This document shows, in pieces, positions 5,327 to 11,282 of a stretch of DNA of 11,282 nucleotides. The stretch lies in contig CAAENB010000067.1 in the NCBI GenBank assembly GCA_900757235.1, forward strand, positions 1-11,282. Reading direction: 5' to 3'. The first letter of the stretch is position 1, and every line of letters starts with the position of its first letter. The DNA comes from an uncultured Collinsella sp. (GTDB lineage: Bacteria; Actinomycetota; Coriobacteriia; Coriobacteriales; Coriobacteriaceae). Under the pieces are notes generated by a model that saw nothing but the letters and a program-made list of their open reading frames with translations, was not told the DNA's origin and did no database searches. Both the position numbers and the translations under genes were made by a program.

Positions 5327-6241
5327 ATGACTGATGCCGTTGAGGTGCTGCGAATCGATTCGCTCGAGGACGAGCGGCTCGATGCCTACGTGCGACTGAC
5401 CGAGCGTGAGCTTCGCTGCGTGCTGGAGCCGCAGAAGGGCATTTTTATCGCCGAGAGCGCCAAGGTCATCGAGCGTGCGGTTCGCGCCGGATACGAGCCG
5501 GTGAGCTTTCTTTTGGGCGAACGCTGGCTCGATCAGATGATGCCGCTGTTTGAGCGCCTGGTTGTGCGCGAGGGCGCGGGTCCGGTTCCTGTGTTCGTTG
5601 CCTCCATGGAGCTCATGGAGCAGCTGACGGGTTTTAACGTGACGCGCGGTGCGCTCGCGGCATTCCGTCGTCCACGCCAGATTCCGGTAGCCGAGTTCTT
5701 GAGTGGCGTCGTCGAGGCGGCGGGTGAGCGCCCGGTGCGCGTGTGCGTGCTCGAGGGCATTGTCGACCACACCAATGTCGGCGCGATTTTCCGCTCGGCG
5801 GCTGCGCTGAACGTCGATGGCATTTTGGTGAGCCCCACTTGTTGTGACCCGCTGTACCGTCGCTCGGCCCGCGTGAGCATGGGCACGGTGTTCCAGGTGC
5901 CCTGGACGCGCATTGGCAGCGAGGCGCGCGTATGGCCGCATGATGGGCTGGCGGCGCTGCACGATGCCGGCTTTTCGTGTGCCGCCATGGCGTTGACGGA
6001 TGATTCGGTGTCGCTGGACGATCCCGTGCTGCAGGAGATTGACCGCCTAGCGATCTTTATGGGTACCGAGGGTGCCGGCTTGGGCACCAAGACCATTGCC
6101 GGCTGCGACCGAGCCGTGCGCATTCCGATGGCGCACGGGGTCGATTCACTCAACGTTGCCGCTGCGAGTGCCGTCGCCTTTTGGCAACTGTGCCCGCATG
6201 TGAGCAACGAGTACCACTACCAGCCGGGGCTGTATCACTAG
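5327..6241 (+). CDS. SpoU/TrmH-family RNA 2'-O-methyltransferase
   Basis: SPOUT enzymes transfer a methyl group from S-adenosylmethionine to a ribose 2'-hydroxyl in rRNA or tRNA, with the cofactor held in a C-terminal knot. The 304-residue product has an N-terminal substrate-binding part (about 20-130) and the three SpoU motifs: VDHTNVGAIFRSA (146-158, with Asn150 and Arg156), IFMGTEGAGL (243-252) and IPMAHGVDSLNVAAASAV (266-283). The target base cannot be deduced; members of this group act on 23S rRNA or tRNA. The ATG at 5327 fits the start of conserved sequence, but its only candidate ribosome binding site (AAGAAGG, ending 5310) is 16 bases away. The in-frame ATG at 5294 has none and would add 11 residues including three cysteines. 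It may be monocistronic. Confidence 0.88.
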   Translation: MTDAVEVLRIDSLEDERLDAYVRLTERELRCVLEPQKGIFIAESAKVIERAVRAGYEPVSFLLGERWLDQMMPLFERLVVREGAGPVPVFVASMELMEQLTGFNVTRGALAAFRRPRQIPVAEFLSGVVEAAGERPVRVCVLEGIVDHTNVGAIFRSAAALNVDGILVSPTCCDPLYRRSARVSMGTVFQVPWTRIGSEARVWPHDGLAALHDAGFSCAAMALTDDSVSLDDPVLQEIDRLAIFMGTEGAGLGTKTIAGCDRAVRIPMAHGVDSLNVAAASAVAFWQLCPHVSNEYHYQPGLYH

Positions 6242-6366
6242 GCAGATATTTCGCATCGGGCTCTGGTTCGGGACGTTTCGGCCGACGTCGGTCGGTGCTA
6301 AGCTGGTTTTGGCTTTCGTCTTAAAGTGCCGTTTTGTTGTTTGACGTACGCTGGTGGGGAGGGCGT
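6242..6366. other. Intergenic region upstream of the MATE gene
   Basis: These 125 bases hold no gene. They contain a ten-base palindrome CCGACGTCGG (6282-6291) and, directly after it, TGCTAAGCT (6296-6304), a weak extended -10 candidate. A purine-rich GGGGAGGG (6356-6363) serves as ribosome binding site for the MATE gene. No terminator for the methyltransferase gene is apparent. Confidence 0.4.
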
Positions 6367-7716
6367 GTGGCTAAGAAATCTACGGCTATCGATGTAACGC
6401 AGGGCGTTATTTGGCAGCAGCTGCTGTCGCTGTGCGTCCCCATCTTCTTTAGTTCGTTCTTTCAGCAGGCATACACGCTTATCGGTACCTATATCGTCGG
6501 TCAGTTTGGCGGCAAGCTCGCGCTGGGTGGCATTCAGGCCACGATGGTGCTTACGGAGCTCTGCATTGGTTTTTGCGTCGGTGTTGGTGCTGGATGTGCC
6601 GTTATTACCGGCCAGTTTTTTGGTCAGCACGATGACGAGCGCTTGAGCCGATCGGTCCATACGGCCATGACGCTCGCGCTGGTGGGCGGCATTGTCATTT
6701 CCATTCTGGGCATGGTGTTTGTCGAGCCGATGCTTGTGCTGATGAATACACCGCATGAGCTGCTGGCCGAGGGTGTGGCGTATGCCCGTTGCTACTTTGC
6801 CGCCATGTTTGCGGCGCTGCTGCTCAATATGGGGACGGCGTTGTTGCGCGCCGTGGGCGACACGCGCGGTCCGGCGGTCATTATTGCCTCCGGCTGCTTC
6901 GTCAACGTGGCGCTCGACATTCTCTTTGTCGCCGTGCTGCACATGGAAGCGCTGGGCTGCGGCATCGCGGTGGCGCTGACTATCTGCACCAATGCCACGA
7001 TGATTGTGATCCGCATGATGCGCGCTCCGGGGGCGTGGCGGTTGTCGCTATTCAAACTCGGTATCGATCGCGGTATTTGCAAGAGCATGCTTTCGTGCGG
7101 TTTGCCGCTGGGCGTTCAGTCTGCGGCGTATTCGATCTCCAACGTTTTGATTCAGGTGTCGGTCAACTCGTTTGGAGCCGATGTCACGACCGCTTGGGGT
7201 CTTTCCGGTCGCCTGGACGGCATTATCTGGATGGTGACCGAGGCGCTTGGTGTGTCGATTACTACGTTCTCGGCGCAGAACTTTGGTGCGCGCAATTACG
7301 ATCGCATGCGAAAGGGATACCACACGTCGCTCGTGCTTTCATTTGTGCTTATCGGTGGCCTGTCTGCCGTGCTGCTGGTATTCTCGGGCCCGCTTTCGCG
7401 TCTGTTTATCGACGATGCCGCAATTTCGGCCTACACCACGACGATCCTTCATTTCATTGCACCGTTCTACGCGATCTTCTCGATTATCGAAAACGCGTCC
7501 GGCTCCATCCGCGGCGCTGGCGTGAGCTTCCAGCCTATGATGCTCACGATATTCGGCACGGTCGTGCTCCGCGTGGCGTGGGTGTTCGCGATTATGCCGC
7601 TCGACCCCTCGCTCGAGCATCTGCTGCTGGTCTACCCCGTAACCTGGGTAATAACCGCCACGATGTTCACCATCTACCACCACAGCGGCAACTGGCTAGG
7701 CCGCGCCACTGCCTAA
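6367..7716 (+). CDS. MATE-family multidrug/toxin exporter
   Basis: MATE transporters export cationic drugs, dyes or metabolites in exchange for Na+ or H+. The 449-residue product has the family's usual length and a string of about 12 hydrophobic helices, beginning with LLSLCVPIFFSSFFQQAYTLIGTYIVG (19-45). Family-typical features include GxxxGAGCAVITGQFFGQ (72-87), LLLNMGTALLRAVGDTRGP (151-169), and in the second half AYSISNVLIQVSVNSFGAD followed by FSAQNFGARNYDRMRKGY, mirroring the first half. The charged start MAKKSTAIDVTQG before helix one fits a cytoplasmic N-terminus. The GTG at 6367 is chosen because GGGGAGGG lies just upstream; a TTG at 6334 would add 11 residues but has no ribosome binding site. 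The substrate is not deducible. A large inverted repeat begins directly after the stop. Confidence 0.93.
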   Translation: MAKKSTAIDVTQGVIWQQLLSLCVPIFFSSFFQQAYTLIGTYIVGQFGGKLALGGIQATMVLTELCIGFCVGVGAGCAVITGQFFGQHDDERLSRSVHTAMTLALVGGIVISILGMVFVEPMLVLMNTPHELLAEGVAYARCYFAAMFAALLLNMGTALLRAVGDTRGPAVIIASGCFVNVALDILFVAVLHMEALGCGIAVALTICTNATMIVIRMMRAPGAWRLSLFKLGIDRGICKSMLSCGLPLGVQSAAYSISNVLIQVSVNSFGADVTTAWGLSGRLDGIIWMVTEALGVSITTFSAQNFGARNYDRMRKGYHTSLVLSFVLIGGLSAVLLVFSGPLSRLFIDDAAISAYTTTILHFIAPFYAIFSIIENASGSIRGAGVSFQPMMLTIFGTVVLRVAWVFAIMPLDPSLEHLLLVYPVTWVITATMFTIYHHSGNWLGRATA

Positions 7717-7801
7717 TGATCCCTGGGGGGACGGAGGAAAACGGCTCATTGCTCTCCGTCGTGATGTCGATGATCCGTTTCCCTTCGTCCCCTTCAGATC
7801 A
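7717..7801. repeat. Large imperfect inverted repeat between convergent genes
   Basis: Arms 7717-7744 and 7775-7801 pair almost throughout. The outer five pairs (TGATC with GATCA) are perfect. After a small internal loop, 7725-7744 pairs with 7775-7794 with one mismatch and three G-U wobbles. The central loop is 30 bases. An alternative perfect seven-base hairpin (GACGGAG 7730-7736 with CTCCGTC 7754-7760) would compete with the long form. The element fills the whole gap between the stops of the MATE and cobO genes. It may act as a two-way terminator without a T tract, or be a REP-like palindromic repeat; only one copy is in the window. Confidence 0.7.
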
Positions 7802-7802
7802 A

Positions 7803-8288
7803 TTAGTATTCGATGCCTTGGCGGGCTAGGAGGCCTTCGTCGAAGTAGTGTTTGACGGGGCGCATTTCGGTTACTAGGTCGGCAAGGTCGGCGAGGGGCA
7901 GCAAGCCGCGGCCGGTGAGCACGAGCTCCGTGGTGGTCGGTTTCATCGCGATCAACGCTTCGACATCTTCGCGCGTCACAAAGCCCCGTCGCATGGCTTC
8001 TCCCAGCTCATCCAAGATCAGCACGTTGACCTGGCCAATCTGCTCCCGCGCCAGCTCCATGATCTGTGTGGCACAGGCTTCGGGCGTGCCGCGGTCGGCC
8101 TGTACGATGCGTAGCCCCAATCGAGGTGCTGCGTCATGTTCGGCGCAGTGCAGCTTCTTGGCAAACTGAAGCATGAGTACGTTAAGCCCATAGCCCGTGG
8201 CGCGCAGCGCGAGCCCCAGCGCAGCCGTCGTCTTGCCCTTGCCGTCGCCCGTATAGATTTGTACCTTGCCGACTTCCAGTGATGCCAT
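7803..8288 (-). CDS. cobO: Corrinoid (cob(I)alamin) adenosyltransferase, CobA/CobO/BtuR type, short form
   Basis: This enzyme moves the 5'-deoxyadenosyl group of ATP to Co(I) corrinoids, giving adenosylcobalamin for radical enzymes and for corrinoid salvage. The 161-residue product begins almost at its P-loop GDGKGKTT (14-21) and continues with VLMLQFAKK (37-45), LILDELGEA (90-98), LVLTGRG (122-128), and the diagnostic ADLVTEMRPVKHYFDEGLLARQGIEY (136-161). It lacks the N-terminal extension of Escherichia coli BtuR (about 196 residues). It also lacks the GFTW segment that in Salmonella CobA carries the residues displacing the lower corrinoid ligand: LRIVQADRGTPEACAT stands there and is about ten residues shorter. 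The ATG at 8288 has AAAGGA five to six bases upstream. No other cobalamin gene is in the window. It is divergent from ftsH. Confidence 0.9.
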   Translation of the reverse strand: MASLEVGKVQIYTGDGKGKTTAALGLALRATGYGLNVLMLQFAKKLHCAEHDAAPRLGLRIVQADRGTPEACATQIMELAREQIGQVNVLILDELGEAMRRGFVTREDVEALIAMKPTTTELVLTGRGLLPLADLADLVTEMRPVKHYFDEGLLARQGIEY

Positions 8289-8314
8289 CTCTGTCCTTTC
8301 GTGCCCGGCGTCGG

Positions 8315-8341
8315 TTTATTGCCGTCCGGGTTGGGTATTCT
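8315..8341 (+). promoter_or_regulatory. Candidate promoter of ftsH in the cobO-ftsH divergent gap
   Basis: TATTCT (8336-8341) matches four of six bases of the -10 consensus and would start transcription near 8348, leaving a leader of about 30 bases. The best upstream hexamer is TTTATT (8315-8320) at 15 bases, a poor -35. The promoter for the divergent cobO gene must lie in the same 77-92 bases; no clear match is seen. Confidence 0.3.
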
Positions 8342-8380
8342 AGAAACCATTATCAACCCCAGTAGATGGAGTTCAAGCAG

Positions 8381-10273
8381 ATGGAGATGGATGACAACAA
8401 ACGTAGACGGAATATGATCCTCTACGTGCTCATCGCCTTCGTCGTCTACCTCGTGCTCTCGACCGTTCTGTTCCCTAACATCGGTCACACGCAGCAGATT
8501 ACGAAGACCGATTATTCGACGTTTGTCAAAGCGCTCGATAAGAAGAGTGTCGACAAGGTCGAGTACAACACGGACGATTACTCGATTTATTACACCAAGA
8601 AGGGCGAGGACGAGAACATCGCCTATAAGACGACCGGTGTGCCGAACGATGCGGGCTTTACCGATCGCGTGCTTGAGTCTGGCGCTTCGCTGGAGTCGGT
8701 CGTTCCCGATAAAAACTCGGGTTTGATGACCTACTACCTGCTCACACTCATTCTTCCCATGGCGATTTTCTTCCTCATCGGTTGGTGGCTCAACCGCCGC
8801 ATGAAGAAGGCTATGGGCGATGACGGCCCGTCGATGAACTTTGGCGGCGGCGGTTTTGGCGGCGGCGGACTGGGTAAGTCCGGCGCGCGCGTGATTGCCT
8901 CCAAAGACGTGGGCGTGACCTTTAAGGACGTCGCCGGCCAGGAAGAGGCCAAGGAGTCCCTCAAGGAGGTCGTCGACTTTCTGGAGAAGCCGCAGCGCTA
9001 CGAGGAGATTGGCGCCAAGCTGCCGCGCGGTGCTCTCCTTGTTGGACCTCCGGGTACCGGTAAGACCCTGCTTGCCAAGGCTGTTGCCGGCGAGGCCGGT
9101 GTTCCGTTCTTTAGCATTTCGGGCTCTGAGTTCGTTGAGATGTTTGTTGGTCGCGGCGCTGCTAAGGTTCGTGACCTGTTTAAGCAGGCCAAGGAAAAGG
9201 CCCCGTGTATCGTCTTTATCGATGAGATCGATACCATCGGTAAGAAGCGCGATGGCGGCGGCTTTAGCGGCAACGACGAGCGCGAGCAGACGCTCAATCA
9301 GTTGCTGACCGAGATGGATGGCTTCGATAACCACAAGGGTATCGTTGTCCTTGCCGCAACCAACCGCCCCGACAGTCTCGATCCCGCTCTACTGCGCCCC
9401 GGTCGTTTTGACCGCCGCATCCCCGTCGAGTTGCCCGATCTGACCGGCCGTAAGAACATCCTCGAGCTCCACGCCAAGAGTGTGAAGACCGAGCCGCCGA
9501 TCGACCTGACCGCGATTGCCCGCGCCACGCCCGGTGCTTCGGGTGCTGACTTGGCAAACATCATCAACGAGGGTGCCCTGCGCGCCGTCCGTGAGGGTCG
9601 CAAGCGCGCCACGCAGGACGACTTTGAGGAGTCGGTGGAGGTCGTCATCGCCGGTCAGCAGCGTAAGTCCACAGTGCTGTCCGACCATGAGAAGCAGGTT
9701 GTGTCCTACCACGAGATCGGCCATGCCATCGTTGCCGCCCGCCAGAAGGGCTCCGCACCGGTCACCAAGATCACCATCGTGCCGCGCACGAGTGGCGCTC
9801 TGGGCTACACCATGCAGGTCGAGGAGGACGAACGCTTCCTGACGACGCGCCAGGAGGTTCTGGACAAGCTCGCCGTCTACTGCGGTGGCCGCGCGGCCGA
9901 AGAGCTCATCTTTGGCGAGATGACGACCGGCGCCGCCAACGATATCGAGCAGGCCACCAAACTCGCCCGCAACATGGTGACGCGCTTTGGTATGTCCGAT
10001 GAGTTTGGCATGATGGCACTCGGTACCGTTCAAAATGCTTACCTCAACCAGGACACGTCGCTCACCTGCGCCCCCGGTACGGCCGAGCGCGTGGACGTGA
10101 TTGTCGCTAAGCTGATCGAGGATGCGCACGATCGCGCCCTGCAGATCCTCAAGGAGAACAAGTTCAAGCTCCATGAGCTGGCTCGTTATCTGTATAAGAA
10201 GGAGACCATCACGGGCGAGGAGTTCATGAACCTCCTCACGCGCGAGAATCCGCTGATGCCAAAGCAACAGTAA
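8381..10273 (+). CDS. ftsH: ATP-dependent zinc metalloprotease FtsH
   Basis: FtsH is a hexameric membrane AAA+ protease that extracts and degrades unassembled membrane proteins and selected soluble ones. Numbered from this start (630 residues): transmembrane helix 1 (about 12-31), an extracytoplasmic domain (32-116), helix 2 (117-137), a Gly-rich linker, Walker A GPPGTGKT (222-229), pore loop MFVGRGA (254-260), Walker B IVFIDEID (277-284), second region of homology TNRPDSLDPALLRPGRFDR (327-345), zinc site HEIGH (444-448) and the third ligand Asp521 in TGAANDIEQAT. All catalytic residues are present. The residue after the pore FVG is Arg where Escherichia coli FtsH has Val. The ATG at 8381 has GGAG nine bases upstream; an in-frame ATG at 8366 would add five residues and has no ribosome binding site, and an ATG at 8387 is also possible. 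A strong terminator follows. Confidence 0.96.
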   Translation: MEMDDNKRRRNMILYVLIAFVVYLVLSTVLFPNIGHTQQITKTDYSTFVKALDKKSVDKVEYNTDDYSIYYTKKGEDENIAYKTTGVPNDAGFTDRVLESGASLESVVPDKNSGLMTYYLLTLILPMAIFFLIGWWLNRRMKKAMGDDGPSMNFGGGGFGGGGLGKSGARVIASKDVGVTFKDVAGQEEAKESLKEVVDFLEKPQRYEEIGAKLPRGALLVGPPGTGKTLLAKAVAGEAGVPFFSISGSEFVEMFVGRGAAKVRDLFKQAKEKAPCIVFIDEIDTIGKKRDGGGFSGNDEREQTLNQLLTEMDGFDNHKGIVVLAATNRPDSLDPALLRPGRFDRRIPVELPDLTGRKNILELHAKSVKTEPPIDLTAIARATPGASGADLANIINEGALRAVREGRKRATQDDFEESVEVVIAGQQRKSTVLSDHEKQVVSYHEIGHAIVAARQKGSAPVTKITIVPRTSGALGYTMQVEEDERFLTTRQEVLDKLAVYCGGRAAEELIFGEMTTGAANDIEQATKLARNMVTRFGMSDEFGMMALGTVQNAYLNQDTSLTCAPGTAERVDVIVAKLIEDAHDRALQILKENKFKLHELARYLYKKETITGEEFMNLLTRENPLMPKQQ

Positions 10274-10299
10274 AGCCGCGGTCGAGCCAGTAAACGCCG

Positions 10300-10337
10300 A
10301 CGCCCCATTTGAGCAGCTATCTCAAATGGGGCGTTTT
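10300..10337 (+). terminator. Strong intrinsic terminator after ftsH
   Basis: ACGCCCCATTTGAG (10300-10313) pairs perfectly with CTCAAATGGGGCGT (10321-10334) over a seven-base loop; the stem's last T and the next three bases form TTTT, followed by GCTT. It lies 26 bases after the ftsH stop. Its T tract ends four bases before the ribosome binding site of the next gene, so it also bears on how that gene is transcribed. Confidence 0.93.
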
Positions 10338-10354
10338 GCTTGAGAGGGATGGAA

Positions 10355-10816
10355 ATGAAGATCGTGGTGAGCGCCTGCTTGATGGGCGAGAGCTGCAAGT
10401 ATAACGGGCTTGACAACTATCATCGCGAGTTGGTCGAGGCCTGCGAGCGTACAGGGACTGAGGTCCTCTTGGTGTGCCCTGAGGCCTTTGGGGGCCTGCC
10501 CACGCCGCGCAAGCCGTCCGAGATTGTGAACGGAGAAGTTCGTACCTGCGAGGGCATCTCGGTCGATCGCGAATTTCGTCTGGGCGCTCAACGCGCGCTC
10601 GATATGTGCGAGCAAGCGGGCGGCCCGTCCGAGATTGCTGCGTGCGTCTTACAGGACCGTAGCCCCTCGTGCGGTGCGGGTCGCGTCTACGATGGCACCT
10701 TTAGCGGTACGCTCACCGCGGGCAACGGTGTTTTTGTCAATCTGCTGCTGCGTCACGGGTACCGTGTGATTCCGGCTAGCGAGTTCGATCCCAGCATGCT
10801 GGAACATTGTCCATAG
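10355..10816 (+). CDS. DUF523 family protein of unknown function
   Basis: The 153-residue protein matches the DUF523 family throughout: VVSACLMGESCKYNG (4-18), LVCPEAFGGLPTPRKPSEI, the Cys-rich ACVLQDRSPSCGAGRVYDGTFSGTL, then GNGVFVNLLLRHGYRVIPASEF. The family's conserved cysteines (Cys8, Cys14 and Cys of the SPSCG motif) suggest a metal or cluster site or redox role, but no activity is established that I know of. The ATG at 10355 is chosen because GAGAGG (10342-10347) lies seven bases upstream; an ATG at 10349 and a TTG at 10340 are in frame but badly spaced. The gene follows the ftsH terminator so closely that no normal promoter fits between them. The tail overlaps, on the other strand, the end of a recombinase remnant. 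Confidence 0.9.
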   Translation: MKIVVSACLMGESCKYNGLDNYHRELVEACERTGTEVLLVCPEAFGGLPTPRKPSEIVNGEVRTCEGISVDREFRLGAQRALDMCEQAGGPSEIAACVLQDRSPSCGAGRVYDGTFSGTLTAGNGVFVNLLLRHGYRVIPASEFDPSMLEHCP

Positions 10817-10922
10817 CACTCGAACCCAACACTTCCTCACGGGTGACCGTTTTGGCATCATCCGTGAATTTGATATTGAGTACGACCCGGTCATCAAAGA
10901 CGTAGACCGAGTTGACAGGCGC
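10805..10922 (-). pseudogene. C-terminal remnant of a large serine recombinase
   Basis: Read on the minus strand, about 40 codons give VNSVYVFDDRVVLNIKFTDD followed by AKTVTREEVLGSS. This resembles the C-terminal end of large serine recombinases (resolvase/integrase type), which typically read VYVYDDRIVLTFNYKDGTKTVTLEEV near their last residues. Nothing upstream in this frame (10923-11030) resembles a recombinase, and the resolvase catalytic domain and zinc ribbon are absent. The match rests on recall of the family pattern and is short. The frame continues to a stop at 10776 inside the DUF523 gene. It is most likely the scar of a lost or rearranged mobile element. Confidence 0.5.
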
Positions 10923-11044
10923 CGTACCCAGGCAGCCCCTCCCCGCGGCCCTCGCGCGGGAATGCACACACGGCCTTCCCGTCTCTTGCGCCCCTCCTGC
11001 CCCAAACCCTGCTAGGAACGAGTGCAGCAAACTGGAATTTTAAA
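10923..11044. other. GC-rich junction without a recognisable gene
   Basis: This stretch is C-rich on the plus strand and holds a short hairpin (CCCGCG 10942-10947 with CGCGGG 10955-10960). Open frames on the minus strand give only Gly/Arg-rich, non-globular sequence. Composition changes sharply near 11030 from GC-rich to AT-rich. It looks like a junction between unrelated segments. Confidence 0.4.
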
Positions 11045-11282
11045 TTAGTCTTTGCAAATAACCTTTGAACCTTCACCATCAATTACAATTCCCTGGCGAT
11101 TGTTAATTGGGCATAGATTCAAATCCGAAAACTCAGTCATTATTTTCTCGGTAACTTTCTTAAATGGTGCTGTAAGAAAATGCGGAAGAACATAGAAATC
11201 AATCAAATTAAGCCCTGCATCATCCTTTTGTGAGTAGTCCTCCGGCTTTTCATCCATTTGCTCGATATATTGGATGCTTGGA
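11045..11282 (-). CDS. Peptidase S51-like / type 1 glutamine amidotransferase-like protein, C-terminal part (5' end outside window)
   Basis: The frame is open from the window edge to the TAA at 11045-11047, giving 78 residues. SIQYIEQMDEKPEDY, then LNLIDFYVLPHFLTAPFKK, SDLNLCPINNRQGIVIDGEG fits the C-terminal part of peptidase-E-like (S51) proteins. In that family the serine peptidase uses a Ser-His-acid triad, and the His of LPHF corresponds in position to the catalytic His of PepE. The serine nucleophile would lie in the missing part. The DNA is strongly AT-rich compared with every other gene here and its codon choice (AAA, ATT, TTA-type codons) differs, which suggests recent horizontal gain. 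The assignment rests on pattern recall without alignment. Whether the gene is intact cannot be seen. Confidence 0.6.
   Translation of the reverse strand, partial: PSIQYIEQMDEKPEDYSQKDDAGLNLIDFYVLPHFLTAPFKKVTEKIMTEFSDLNLCPINNRQGIVIDGEGSKVICKD

Noticed and set aside
6789..7829. A 346-codon plus-strand frame overlapping the MATE gene
   Set aside because: It is a different frame of the MATE gene, has Arg/His-rich unstructured content, lacks a ribosome binding site and crosses the inverted repeat.
8018..9334. A 438-codon minus-strand frame across ftsH and cobO
   Set aside because: It is antisense to ftsH and then runs out of frame through cobO. Both real genes are complete, with start and stop signals.

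Overview
The window is GC-rich DNA (roughly 60% by eye) with densely packed bacterial housekeeping genes. The smc-ftsY-ffh order, a DUF134-NifX metal-cluster fusion and the protein styles suggest an anaerobic gut actinobacterium of the Coriobacteriia, such as Collinsella. That placement is inference from gene order and recalled protein style, not from a search. The last 240 bases or so on the right are clearly AT-rich and look foreign.

Layout, left to right. (1) 1-2739, plus strand: the 3' end of smc, then ftsY (overlapping by one base) and ffh (10 bases later), i.e. chromosome condensation followed by the SRP receptor and the SRP protein. A strong hairpin at 2764-2797 closes the run. (2) 2860-3624, minus strand: a DUF134 helix-turn-helix domain fused to a NifX/NifB-type cluster-binding domain with a His/Cys-rich tail. 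Its promoter region holds two copies of a CATATG-centred palindrome. A strong Shine-Dalgarno sequence sits inside the gene, just before an in-frame ATG at the domain boundary. (3) 3841-5217, plus: thyA and a dihydrofolate reductase gene, an operon that makes dTMP and recycles the dihydrofolate it produces. (4) 5327-6241, plus: a SpoU/TrmH-family RNA methyltransferase. (5) 6367-7716, plus: a MATE-family exporter. (6) 7717-7801: a large imperfect inverted repeat that fills the gap between the convergent MATE and cobO stop codons. (7) 7803-8288, minus: a short corrinoid adenosyltransferase. (8) 8381-10273, plus: ftsH, the membrane AAA+ protease, ending in a near-perfect intrinsic terminator. (9) 10355-10816, plus: a DUF523 protein whose start lies only about 17 bases past that terminator. 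(10) 10817-11282: a decayed zone with the C-terminal remnant of a serine recombinase on the minus strand, a GC-rich stretch without a recognisable gene, and the C-terminal part of an AT-rich S51-like peptidase gene running off the window.

Most of the window is ordinary core genome. The least explained part is 2860-3710. There a predicted DNA-binding domain is physically joined to a metal-cluster domain and a His/Cys tail, under a promoter with paired palindromes. A second translation start could release the cluster-binding half alone. This looks like a self-contained, metal- or cluster-responsive autoregulatory unit. That reading is inference. The right edge looks like the scar of a mobile element.
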